DNA of 64,000 nt from JANTGF01 sp963750735 (lineage in GTDB: Bacteria > Bacteroidota > Bacteroidia > Bacteroidales > VadinHA17): positions 456,037 to 520,036 of the forward strand of contig CAVVRY010000007.1 of NCBI GenBank assembly GCA_963750735.1, in the 5' to 3' direction. The notes under the pieces were generated by a model, which was not told the origin of the DNA, did not search any database, and saw only the letters and a program-made list of their open reading frames with translations. This document shows, in pieces, positions 56,143 to 64,000 of this stretch; within the stretch, counting starts at the first letter, position 1; each line of letters begins with the position of its first letter. A program made the position numbers and the translations under genes.

Positions 56143-58629
56143 TTAAAAATCCAATTTTACCAGGGTAATACCGTAGCCTCCCCTGTCGGGATGCTCATCT
56201 TGGAACTTATCCACAACGTCAACGGTAGCAAGGTATTCCCGAATCATCTGGCGTAAAATACCATTCCCCTTGCCATGAAGAATGCTAAGCTCTTTTGATT
56301 CCACCATCACAGCTTCATCAATCAGGTCCTGAACCAATCGGATAGCCTCCTCTGCCCTACTCCCCCGAAGATCAAGATTGGGTTTAAACATGAGCTTCCG
56401 CTTTTGCAAACCCTCCAAATAAGAGCCTGATGAGGAGCTGCTTTGTCGATTCTGATTCCTGAATTCCGAACGACTTATTTTTTCAATTTTTTCAAGTTTC
56501 AAATTGGTAATCATACTACCAAAAGCAACCACATGTCGGGTACCGGAGATTTCAAGTACTTCACCAACCGTATCCTGGCCTTTCAATCTTACCTTATCAC
56601 CAACCCTAATAGTAACGTCCTTTTCCTTTGGAGTAATCTTTTCAATTTCATCCTTTTCTTCAATCTTTCTGCTCTTAATATGTTGTTCTCTTTCCTTTAG
56701 CTGCTTAATTTTCCGTTCAATCTTCTCCTCTTCAATATCGGTTTTCTTTTCAAGCTTTACTCTAGCAGAACTAAGTTCTTCCCTCGCTTTTCTGGTCTTC
56801 TCCTTTTCAGCCTGGGTTTCCTTAATAACCCGTATTGTATTTTCAATTTTTCGGTTTACCCCATTTAGTAATTCTTCTGCTTCTCTTTTTGCTTTATCTA
56901 AAATGGCTTTTTTCTCCTGTTTTATAGTACCAAGCTCCTCTGAATATTTATTAAGCGTTTCCTCAAGTTTTTTCTCCGATTGTCGGATTTTGGATCGCTT
57001 ATTCTCCCAATACCGCTTATCCCTAGCAATTTCTCTCAGATGTTTATCGAAATAAATATGGTCTTCTCCTATAGTCCCGGTAGCGACCTTCAAAATATCT
57101 TCCGGGAGGCCAATGCTTCGAGCAATTTCAAAGGCAAAGGAGCTTCCTGGCTTACCCATCTGTAAACGAAACAGGGGTTGTATTTTCTGATGATCGAAAA
57201 GCATAGCTCCATTCTCAATCCCATCTTCTGATGAAGCAAAATGTTTCAGGTTGGTATAATGGGTAGTAATAACTCCAAAAGTTCCATTTTCATTTAGTTT
57301 TCCAAGGATCGACTGAGCAATTGCACCTCCCAACAGGGGTTCAGTACCTGTTCCAAATTCATCAATTAGAACCAATGATTCCGTGTCAGCATTTTTTACA
57401 AAATACTTCATATTGAGAAGATGGGAGCTATAAGTACTTAAATCGTTCTCAATAGATTGTTCATCACCAAAATCTAAAAAGATCTTCCTAAAAATTCCAA
57501 ACCGCGAACTTTCTTTTACTGGAACGGGTATTCCACACTGAAACATATATTGCAACAAACCCACAGTTTGCAGGCAAACAGATTTCCCTCCAGCATTTGG
57601 ACCTGAAATAAGTAAAATATGCTTTTCCTTACTTAAAGTAATATCCAGAGGTACAACCTCTTTTCCAAGGGCTCTAAAGTTTATTAATAATAATGGATGC
57701 ACCGCACCTTCCCAAAGGATTTCGGGTTGTTCAACAATACCTGGTTTTATAGCATTTAAACGCCTGGCAAATAAGGATTTGGCCCGAATAAAATCAATTT
57801 CACCAAGGAAGTTATAAGATTCCTTCAAATCTTCCAAATAGGGACGAATAGAATCTGTAAACTGAATTAAAACTCGGATGATCTCCCTTTTCTCCGCATA
57901 TTCTAATTCTTTAATCTCGTTGTTTAATTCAACAATTTCTGCCGGTTCAACAAATGTGGTTTTCCCGGTAGCAGATTCATCATGAACCAGGCCGCTTATC
58001 CTTCTTTTATCTGATGATCTAAGCGGAATTACCATCCTTCCATTGCGAACTGACAATTCGGTATCTTCAGCCACAAGTCCATCCATTCGGGCTTTCTTCA
58101 AAATAGAATGCATCCGGCTGGATACCCGGCTTGATTTATCTTTCAATGACCTTCTAATGCGACCCAGATCAGAGGAGGCATTGTCCTTAATTTTCCCTTT
58201 ACCGGTAATGATTTTATTTATGCTGGCTATTACAAAAGGAAAAATATCTACTGAATTAGTGAGTTCCCTCAAATTTGGGTAAAGCTCTTCCTGGTCAGAT
58301 TTAAAATAATTCTGTATGGAGTTTATTGCTTCAAGTGATAACTTAAATTGAAACAACTCATGAACCTCCATGAAGGTTCCTTCTACTCTAACCTTATCCA
58401 ATACAGGCATTAAGTTGTGGTAATGATCCACCGGAAATTCTTTATCAGAATTGAGCAGGGACATAAACTCGGATACCAGATCATGAAATTTGACTATTTG
58501 AGCATGAATGGTTTCAAAAACCATTGTGTCTACCTGAAGCATACCGAGTTCGCCAAGACATGAATCCTTAAGAATTGATCGAATTCGATCAAATCCAATT
58601 TTTCGTTCAAAATTATCCGGGTAAATCAT
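56143..58629 (-). CDS. mutS2: MutS2 (MutS-like ATPase with Smr domain)
   Basis: 828 residues. The MutS core and clamp are followed by the ATPase with Walker A GPNAGGKS (about 342-349), Walker B LVLIDEFGTGTEP and GVITTHYTNLKHF; then a long Lys/Glu-rich coiled coil (about 520-660), a KOW-like segment VRLKGQDTVGEVLEI and a C-terminal Smr domain (about 750-828) with LDLRGSRAEEA and LHGKGNGIL. MutS2 binds branched DNA or stalled, collided ribosomes rather than acting in mismatch repair. Intact, monocistronic. Confidence 0.96.
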   Translation of the reverse strand: MIYPDNFERKIGFDRIRSILKDSCLGELGMLQVDTMVFETIHAQIVKFHDLVSEFMSLLNSDKEFPVDHYHNLMPVLDKVRVEGTFMEVHELFQFKLSLEAINSIQNYFKSDQEELYPNLRELTNSVDIFPFVIASINKIITGKGKIKDNASSDLGRIRRSLKDKSSRVSSRMHSILKKARMDGLVAEDTELSVRNGRMVIPLRSSDKRRISGLVHDESATGKTTFVEPAEIVELNNEIKELEYAEKREIIRVLIQFTDSIRPYLEDLKESYNFLGEIDFIRAKSLFARRLNAIKPGIVEQPEILWEGAVHPLLLINFRALGKEVVPLDITLSKEKHILLISGPNAGGKSVCLQTVGLLQYMFQCGIPVPVKESSRFGIFRKIFLDFGDEQSIENDLSTYSSHLLNMKYFVKNADTESLVLIDEFGTGTEPLLGGAIAQSILGKLNENGTFGVITTHYTNLKHFASSEDGIENGAMLFDHQKIQPLFRLQMGKPGSSFAFEIARSIGLPEDILKVATGTIGEDHIYFDKHLREIARDKRYWENKRSKIRQSEKKLEETLNKYSEELGTIKQEKKAILDKAKREAEELLNGVNRKIENTIRVIKETQAEKEKTRKAREELSSARVKLEKKTDIEEEKIERKIKQLKEREQHIKSRKIEEKDEIEKITPKEKDVTIRVGDKVRLKGQDTVGEVLEISGTRHVVAFGSMITNLKLEKIEKISRSEFRNQNRQSSSSSGSYLEGLQKRKLMFKPNLDLRGSRAEEAIRLVQDLIDEAVMVESKELSILHGKGNGILRQMIREYLATVDVVDKFQDEHPDRGGYGITLVKLDF

Positions 58630-58705
58630 TTTTTAATTATCCATTCAAATGCTTTGATCCTGCACGTTAATTCATGAATTATCACCAATTATAAAAACTG
58701 CTGCA

Positions 58706-58713
58706 CAAAGTTA
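58706..58713 (-). promoter_or_regulatory. Candidate -7 element of mutS2
   Basis: TAACTTTG on the minus strand, a full TAnnTTTG match, 76 bases before the mutS2 ATG. Upstream TTTG boxes lie 13 and 23 bases away rather than 19-21. It coincides with the first of the CAAAGTA-like repeats. Confidence 0.42.
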
Positions 58714-58744
58714 CATAAAGTAGATACAAAGTAAGGCAAAGTAA
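58706..58744. repeat. Four CAAAGTA-like direct repeats in helical phase
   Basis: CAAAGTT, TAAAGTA, CAAAGTA and CAAAGTA have their AAAG cores at 58707, 58717, 58728 and 58738, spaced 10, 11 and 10 bases, that is one DNA turn each. Such phasing suggests cooperative binding of a regulator on one face of the DNA. Confidence 0.5.
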
Positions 58745-58875
58745 TAAGTTTAAGAAATCAGTATAACAGCATTTATTAATTACTAAGATTATGAATTTAT
58801 AAACACATCTAACATATATTGATCTCTTACTAAGTACTTAAATCAATAAACATTATCCTGTAGAGTGAATTAAAA

Positions 58876-58906
58876 TTTGGAAATTTAAAATATATATTTA
58901 ACTTTG
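58876..58906 (+). promoter_or_regulatory. Promoter of the membrane-protein/regulator operon
   Basis: TTTG at 58876-58879, exactly 19 bases, then TAACTTTG at 58899-58906: a perfect Bacteroidota promoter. About 100 bases to the first ATG. Confidence 0.65.
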
Positions 58907-58917
58907 TATTACAAAGT
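58901..58917. promoter_or_regulatory. Candidate operator: inverted repeat over the -7 box
   Basis: ACTTTGT (58901-58907), spacer ATT, ACAAAGT (58911-58917): a perfect 7-base dyad overlapping the -7 element. It is built from the same half-site as the direct repeats near mutS2. A likely operator for the winged-helix protein encoded two genes downstream of the promoter. Confidence 0.5.
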
Positions 58918-59007
58918 ACTTTTACTTTCAAAAATAATGAACAAATTAATATCTATTATTTCGACTTTTAGCTAAGAGAAAAGAAATACTATAAAATTTA
59001 ATTTCCT

Positions 59008-59649
59008 ATGGAGAATAATAAAAATTATCTGGATGACCTGACCGAAATCAGATCAATTATGGAGCGAAGCTCTCGATTCATTTCACTGAGCGGATATTCC
59101 GGAATATTTGCAGGGATATTTGGCATTCTGGGAGGTGTCGTAGCATACTGGTATTTTTATCACTCAGAGTTTCTATTGGGCGGAGAAGTACCGCACTTAA
59201 CAGGTCAACTTGCTGAAAAGATAAGGTGGTTCCTGATCATTGATGGTGGCATTGTTCTATTGCTTGCATTGATATCAGCAATCTTTTTCTCCTGGGTTGA
59301 AGCTAAAAAACGAGGTGTACCCTTATGGGATCCAACAACAAAAAGGGTACTTATAAACCTATGCATTCCGCTCATAGCTGGTGGAATTTTCATTATTGTG
59401 CTAATGTACTATAGTCTGCTTTATTTCCTGGTTCCTGTTTCCTTACTTTTCTACGGACTTGGTCTGCTAAATGCAGGAAATTACACCCTAAGTGAAGTTC
59501 GTTATTTGGGTATGGCAGAAATTGCGGCCGGTATTTTAGCCCTGTTCTTCTTGAAATACGGAATTTACTTCTGGATTTTGGGTTTCGGCATTTTTCATAT
59601 CATTTATGGGGTAGTCATGTATTATAAATACGATAAGAAGCAAGATTAA
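59008..59649 (+). CDS. Four- to six-helix membrane protein of unknown function
   Basis: 213 residues. A short charged cytoplasmic start with DDLTEIRSIMERSSRFISLSG, then about six hydrophobic segments (near 28-50, 72-95, 115-135, 137-155, 165-185 and 185-205). Similar membrane proteins lie beside small winged-helix regulators in Bacteroidota, but I do not recognise a named family. It is 13 bases upstream of the regulator gene, in the same operon. It could be a sensor or the regulated function itself. Confidence 0.7.
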   Translation: MENNKNYLDDLTEIRSIMERSSRFISLSGYSGIFAGIFGILGGVVAYWYFYHSEFLLGGEVPHLTGQLAEKIRWFLIIDGGIVLLLALISAIFFSWVEAKKRGVPLWDPTTKRVLINLCIPLIAGGIFIIVLMYYSLLYFLVPVSLLFYGLGLLNAGNYTLSEVRYLGMAEIAAGILALFFLKYGIYFWILGFGIFHIIYGVVMYYKYDKKQD

Positions 59650-59662
59650 ATCTGATAAGATA

Positions 59663-59965
59663 ATGGCTAACAAAAATCCCATAAAGGATTTAAATAAGGT
59701 TTTCGATAGCCGGGTAAGACTGGGTATTATGTCAGCACTTGTTGTTAGCGAAGGCATAGATTTTAATGCTTTAAAAAGCTTATTGGAAGTCACCGATGGT
59801 AACCTTGCCAGTCACCTGAAAGCGCTTGAGAAAAATAAATTCATTGCTTTCAAAAAGAAATTTGTAGGTCGTAAACCAAACACTACATACTTAATTACAA
59901 AACAAGGGAGACTGGAATTTATTCAACACCTTCAAGCACTTGAAAACCTGATTAAAAATGGATAA
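59663..59965 (+). CDS. Small winged-helix transcriptional regulator
   Basis: 100-residue winged-helix DNA-binding protein (HTH_34/MarR-like): the helix-turn-helix is at about 33-56 (FNALKSLLEVTDGNLASHLKALEKN, with the recognition helix in NLASHLKAL) and the wing KKKFVGRKPNTTYLITKQG. No separate sensory domain, so a signal would have to act through dimerisation or a partner such as the membrane protein encoded before it. The best candidate to bind the CAAAGTA sites upstream of its own operon and mutS2. Confidence 0.85.
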   Translation: MANKNPIKDLNKVFDSRVRLGIMSALVVSEGIDFNALKSLLEVTDGNLASHLKALEKNKFIAFKKKFVGRKPNTTYLITKQGRLEFIQHLQALENLIKNG

Positions 59966-60028
59966 GATCTATTACAGACACAGGTTGAATTATGAGATGC
60001 TTTATTTAACTATCAAAATACAATTGTT

Positions 60029-60355
60029 ATGGAAAAAAATTCAAAACAAAATCAGGAAAAATATATCTCGTTCCTAAGAAAACTGCCAACCTGGCTCATT
60101 TCAGCATTGATCATCATCCCGGTAGTTGCACTCATTGGTGTAGCCTTATTCCTAATTAGTGCAGGTCAGATAAACATGCTTTTTTGGATTATTCTACCCT
60201 CAATACTCTTTGAACAGCTTTTTGAAACCAGTTTTTATGCATTTTCAAATAGTCAAATTGCAAATCTGGCCTTTGTGCTATTGTTCTGGTCTTTTATTGG
60301 TGCTTCAGTGGGCTTGATTATCTCAAAAATCAGAGATAACACCATATCTTCATAA
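60029..60355 (+). CDS. Small membrane protein of unknown function
   Basis: 108 residues with a Lys/Asn/Gln-rich start and three hydrophobic segments (about 20-47, 50-70 and 75-100). No motif recognised. Same strand and spacing as its neighbours, so probably part of the operon starting at 59008. Confidence 0.6.
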   Translation: MEKNSKQNQEKYISFLRKLPTWLISALIIIPVVALIGVALFLISAGQINMLFWIILPSILFEQLFETSFYAFSNSQIANLAFVLLFWSFIGASVGLIISKIRDNTISS

Positions 60356-60401
60356 GAAAGAGATCAAAAATCGATTAGTATCCATATTACAAAGAAAAAC
60401 A

Positions 60402-61680
60402 ATGGTAAATCAAGTAAAGGAGAATATCAATCAACCTGAAGTTTTAGAAAATTTATTTCGGAAAAACAGGGAATTATTTGAATCAGAATTTAATGAGGCA
60501 TTTATTCGGAAATTAAAAATACTGAAACAGCGAAGTTCTGGAAAATACGGATTAGAATACGATAAGCCTACTAAGAAAGGATTAAATCCTATTTTAAAAA
60601 CAGATTTTATTGTCATGATTGTTGCATGTATTATAAGCGGTTTCTTGATTAAAATTCCCGCAATTTTCAGTATTGATTTAGACAACTTTTTCTTTTATGA
60701 GAAAAACGCGGGGATGATTGTCTTTTTAGGCTTACAATCTATATTCCTTCTAATCTAATAGGCGGATATTCCTAAAGAAGAAAATTATTTTCAGTCTATT
60801 GGCATTATCAATTCCTGGTAATATATGTAAACCTATTACCATCTGTCAGTGAGAGTAATTCCATAAATTTGGTTTACCTTCATTTGCCATTGTTAGTATG
60901 GTGTATTTATGGATTGATATATATTAACCTTGACTTTCAGGAATAATGAAAAAGGATAGAATATATTAGACACAATGGAGATTTGGCTGTATCTAGGTGC
61001 TATTATTGCAATTGCCGGGATGATATTAACCGGCATTACTATAGGATTATTTTCAGCAATTGAAATCGAAATTGAGGAGTTTTATATCCGGAAAATTGTG
61101 GTATAATAGGAGTGGTTTCAGCCCCAATTGTTACAACATTCATAATTCAAAATTATCCCACTTTTACCGATAAAATTGCTCCAGATAATTGCAAATATCT
61201 TTAGTCCAGTTAGTACTAATAACCCTGGTGGTATACCTTATTTCAATTCCTATTTCGGGTAAAGATCCCTACAACGACAGAGATTTCCTACTTATTTTCA
61301 ACTTAATGTTGCTGGGAGTAATGGCAATTATTGTATTTTCAATTTCTGAATCGTCTGATAGATAAGAAACAGAAATTCAATAAGATAATTTTATTTTCTC
61401 TGACTGTGGTTACTACTACTTAATCGATTTGATAGCCCTCTCTGCAATTTTTTATCGACTTTCAGAGTTTGGATTAACTCCAAACAGGCTTGCCGTTCTG
61501 GGATCAAATATTTTAATTTTTGGAAACCTTATTCTAATAATGATCGATCTGTTGAAAATAAATTTCGGAAAATCAAAAATTGATCGAGTAGAATATACCA
61601 TTGCAAGATATTTACCAGTATATTTAATTTGGATTTTGTTTGTTGTTTTTGCTTTTCCTTTGCTATTTGGGATGAAATAA
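60402..61680 (+). pseudogene. DUF4153-like membrane protein, broken by many small indels
   Basis: The first frame runs intact to 60758 (MVNQVKENINQPEVLENLF onward). After that, in changing frames, one can still read VIYVNLLPSVSESNS, LPLLVWCIYGLIYI, IAGMILTGITIGLFSAIEIEIEEFYIRKIVV, IGVVSAPIVTTFIIQNYPTF, ISGKDPYNDRDFLLIFNLML and finally an intact end to 61680 with FYRLSEFGLTPNRLAVLGSN. Together these form one multi-helix membrane protein of about 425 residues resembling DUF4153 proteins. At least eight one- to two-base indels (for example extra TA near 61105, extra G near 61187, extra A near 61213) are needed. Either a recent pseudogene or poor local sequence. Confidence 0.7.
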
Positions 61681-61715
61681 TAGAAATCAATTTTTTTGAG
61701 TTTATAAATTACATT

Positions 61716-62694
61716 ATGAAAGTATTATTTATTGGAGGCACTGGAATAATCAGTTCTGCTGTTTCAAGGTTGGCAGTAAAGAAGGGAATTGACCTGTACC
61801 ACTTCAACAGAGGGAAAGAGCCATCGAAACATTGATGGAGTTGTCAGACTATTCAGGGTGATATTCGGAATATTGAAGAAACTAAAACAATTCTAAAGGA
61901 CTATTCTTTTGATGTGGTGGTCAACTGGATAAGTTTCATACCAGATCAGGTTCTGGCGGATATTGAAATTTTTAGTGGCAGTAACCAAACAATACATCTT
62001 CATTAGTTCTGCCTCAGCATACGAAAAACCTGTCTCAAAATTGCCCATCACCGAGGAAACTCCACTTATTAATCCATACTGGCAATATTCCCGTGATAAA
62101 GCAGAGTGCGAGAAGATCCTGATTGAGGCATGGAATACAAAGAAATTCCCGGTTACTATTGTTCGACCTTCGCATACTTATGACAATACCCTAATCCCTA
62201 CCGATTGGGGCTATACAATTCTTGACAGGATGATCAGGGGTGAAAAAATCATTATCCAGGGCGATGGTACATCCCTCTGGGTACTTACTCACAACAGTGA
62301 CTTTGCAGTAGGATTTATTGGCTTATTTGGAAAAAAGGGAGCACTTGGAGAGGCTTATCATATTACCTCAGATGAGCTGCTGAACTGGAATCAGATTTAC
62401 CAGATGCTGGCAGATGAACTTGGAGTTCCACTTAATTTTGTACACATTCCTTCAGATTTTATTGCAAAATACGATCCGGAAATGGGTGCCGGACTATTGG
62501 GAGACAAGGCTCATTCTGTGATTTTCGATAATTCAAAAATAAAGAAGCTGGTTCCTGAATTTTATTGCAAAATACCTTTTTCCCAGGGAGCAAAAGAAAT
62601 TATTTCCTGGTATAAGAACAATGAAGAATGGCAGGTGGTCGATGAAACAATAAATGCAAAGGTGGATGAAATTATTGCTGCTTACGAGAGGTAA
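61716..62694 (+). pseudogene. NAD-dependent epimerase/dehydratase (extended SDR), frameshifted
   Basis: Starts at the ATG at 61716 with the nucleotide-binding motif FIGGTGIISSAV, continues in other frames with QGDIRNIEETKTILKDYSFDVVVNWISF and from about 61975 runs intact to 62694: YIFISSASAYEKP, the catalytic YSRDKAE (YxxxK) and VRPSHTYD. About three small indels (near 61832, 61852 and 61970) break the first third. Repaired length about 325 residues. It would act on a nucleotide sugar or similar compound. The indels continue the dense patch seen in the gene before it. Confidence 0.8.
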
Positions 62695-62731
62695 GAACGA
62701 TATATAGACTATTATAACATTAACTTATTAA

Positions 62732-63130
62732 ATGAAACGAATCCTACTAATTTCCGGAATGGTGGCGGTTATTCTAATCTCGGGTTCGGTACTGGCAATA
62801 CATATTTGGATTGGACACAGTGTAAAGGATAATATTAAGATTGCCAGAAACCAATATCCGGGCAATGCAGAAGATGCTTTGATTGCATATCTGCTGGATG
62901 ATCAAAAACCTGCTAAGGATAGAACTCATCAGGCCATCTGGACCTTGGGTCAAATCCGGTCAGAAAAAGCCCTGCCGATTCTCAATGGTCTGAATAAAGA
63001 TGATCCCAAAGGAGAAACCTGTTATGGAAAACACGACTCATTACTTTGCCAGTATGAAATCCACAAGGCTATTGTTGCCATCGAAAAAAATTGGTGGTTC
63101 TCCCAGTCAAGGCTGGCAAAAGCAGAATAA
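62732..63130 (+). CDS. Exported or anchored HEAT-repeat-like protein
   Basis: 132 residues. An N-terminal hydrophobic segment (about 5-28) serves as signal or anchor. The rest contains one or two helical HEAT-like repeats: AEDALIAYLLDDQKPAKDRTHQAIWTLGQIRSEKALPILNGL. Two Cys residues (GETCYGKHDSLLCQYE) may form a disulfide. No enzyme motif. Convergent with the phosphatase-superfamily gene on its right. Confidence 0.65.
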   Translation: MKRILLISGMVAVILISGSVLAIHIWIGHSVKDNIKIARNQYPGNAEDALIAYLLDDQKPAKDRTHQAIWTLGQIRSEKALPILNGLNKDDPKGETCYGKHDSLLCQYEIHKAIVAIEKNWWFSQSRLAKAE

Positions 63131-63188
63131 AATAAGTTAAATATTTTTCAAAAATTACTAAGCCACTAAGAAACAAAGGAGTATATAT

Positions 63189-64000
63189 TTATTCTACTCC
63201 CTTATCCTTATAATGCTTTTTCCGCAAGTCTTCTTCATTATCAAGGGGCGGTCCCTGTTCTATTTTCCGCCAATCAATGGTTTTACCGTATTTTTTCATC
63301 GATAATTCTGCATTGTACATTCGCTCATCATGGCGTTCCAAAGTATAGGGAGTATAATCCGGTTCAGAAGTAAAGAAATCCTGCAACAAGGATGCAGTGA
63401 TATCGAAATGATTCACATAGGGTACATTCAGGATATTATACAAAACTTTAAGGATAGAACCAAAGTTTGCATGCGTATGTGATACGTAGCCTTTCTTTAC
63501 ATAGGGTCCGGCCATCATCAGAATAGACCGATGTCCATCAACATGGTCAACACCACCCTGCGGGTCATCTTCAGTGATGATAACCAGCATTTCTTTCCAG
63601 TATTTGGTCCTGGATAAAAAATGTAGAACCCTTCCCACAGCCAGGTCATTGTCAACCATAAATGATTGTGGGTAAAAATATCCATCTTCCGGCCGCACTC
63701 CAGCTCCATGATCATTGGGTATCATCATAGTAATGAGTGAGGGCATTTCCTCATCCCCATCAATCCATTTTTCAGTAAACTCACTTTCAAACTGGTCCAT
63801 CCTGTATTGATCAGGAATATTCATATTGTAACCGGCATAATTGTGGCTGGTTCTTTTAAAAAGTGCATTCTGCATGGGTACCATCACTCCGTGGGCAGCC
63901 CCGGTATTGGTGTCGTACCATTCCTCTCTTACATGAGCTGTTTCATTTGCCTGACCAAAATTGTAAAAACTCACATTGTTCCTTTCCAATGCTTCCCACA
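63189..64000 (-). CDS. Alkaline-phosphatase-superfamily phosphoesterase, partial at the right edge
   Basis: The frame is open to the window edge, so only the C-terminal 270 residues are seen. Motifs are SLITMMIPNDHGAG, VIITEDDPQGGVDHVDGHRS (metal-binding Asp/His) and the His-containing SHTHANFGSILKVL. This pattern fits phosphoesterase proteins of the alkaline phosphatase superfamily, often fused to a YncE-like beta-propeller N-terminus, which would lie beyond base 64000. Likely exported. The substrate cannot be told from this fragment. Confidence 0.82.
   Translation of the reverse strand, partial: WEALERNNVSFYNFGQANETAHVREEWYDTNTGAAHGVMVPMQNALFKRTSHNYAGYNMNIPDQYRMDQFESEFTEKWIDGDEEMPSLITMMIPNDHGAGVRPEDGYFYPQSFMVDNDLAVGRVLHFLSRTKYWKEMLVIITEDDPQGGVDHVDGHRSILMMAGPYVKKGYVSHTHANFGSILKVLYNILNVPYVNHFDITASLLQDFFTSEPDYTPYTLERHDERMYNAELSMKKYGKTIDWRKIEQGPPLDNEEDLRKKHYKDKGVE

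Larger units (their letters stand above)
58630..59007. other. Divergent intergenic region with CAAAGTA half-sites
   Basis: 378 bases without a gene, between mutS2 (leftward) and the membrane-protein/regulator operon (rightward). It holds a -7 element for mutS2 at 58706-58713, four CAAAGTA-like direct repeats at 58706-58744 and the rightward promoter at 58876-58906 with an inverted repeat over its -7 box. Confidence 0.6.

Noticed and set aside
56504..57055. A 183-codon open frame on the plus strand inside mutS2
   Set aside because: It is antisense to the Lys/Glu-rich coiled coil of MutS2, whose codons give Ser/Phe-rich shadows; no start site or family.
1..64000. CRISPR arrays, tRNA or rRNA genes, transposases, phage or toxin-antitoxin genes
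   Set aside because: None could be supported by reading the sequence: no regularly spaced long repeats, cloverleaf candidates or recognisable mobile-element proteins.

Overview
The window is a piece of an AT-rich Bacteroidota chromosome, probably from a free-living or marine lineage. Signs of the phylum are a SusC/RagA-type TonB receptor with a PKD lipoprotein, a short primary sigma factor of about 286 residues, Bacteroidota-only families (DUF4251, DUF6452, DUF6048), a large TPR protein paired with an outer-membrane protein, and promoters of the form TTG/TTTG-N19-21-TAnnTTTG. No tRNA, rRNA, CRISPR array, transposase or phage gene was seen.

Layout. (1) 1-3291, minus strand: a PKD lipoprotein followed by a SusC-like receptor that runs off the left edge. 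(2) 3686-15651, plus strand: ten closely packed genes, all with a signal peptide, lipobox or membrane anchor: two short neutral-ceramidase-family proteins, a PhoPQ-related lipoprotein, an alpha/beta hydrolase, a PHP-domain protein, GH31, ChbG/YdjC deacetylase, DUF1080 hydrolase, a BD-FAE-like esterase and GH18. With the divergent SusC this looks like a polysaccharide- or glycolipid-utilisation locus. (3) 15777-26351: DUF4251, an MBL hydrolase, acetyl-CoA synthetase, an exported phosphatase-like protein, DUF6452/DUF6048, a small beta-barrel and an ABCG-like transporter with a TerB-like N-terminus. (4) 26578-34954: a thioesterase gene and a minus-strand operon crt-hbd-acd-icmF-buk for C4 acyl-CoA interconversion. 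The butyrate kinase homologue in it has lost both family phosphate-loop signatures. (5) 35236-58629: housekeeping genes (uvrB, rpoD, degQ, dapF, gyrB, ftsE, mutS2), two peptidases, the TPR/OM pair, and a small cluster of deacetylase and acyltransferase-like genes. (6) 58630-62694: a membrane protein, winged-helix regulator, second membrane protein, DUF4153-like protein and NAD-dependent epimerase, behind a promoter full of CAAAGTA half-sites. (7) 62732-64000: a HEAT-repeat protein and an alkaline-phosphatase-superfamily gene cut by the right edge.

A major caveat is frameshifting. SusC, DUF1080, icmF, degQ, gyrB, the DUF7033-type deacetylase, the DUF4153-like gene and the epimerase all need one or more small indels to read through. 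Since gyrB is essential and the broken reading frames are otherwise well preserved, most of these are likely sequence errors, with a dense patch at about 60.75-61.98 kb. I describe these genes as single repaired units.
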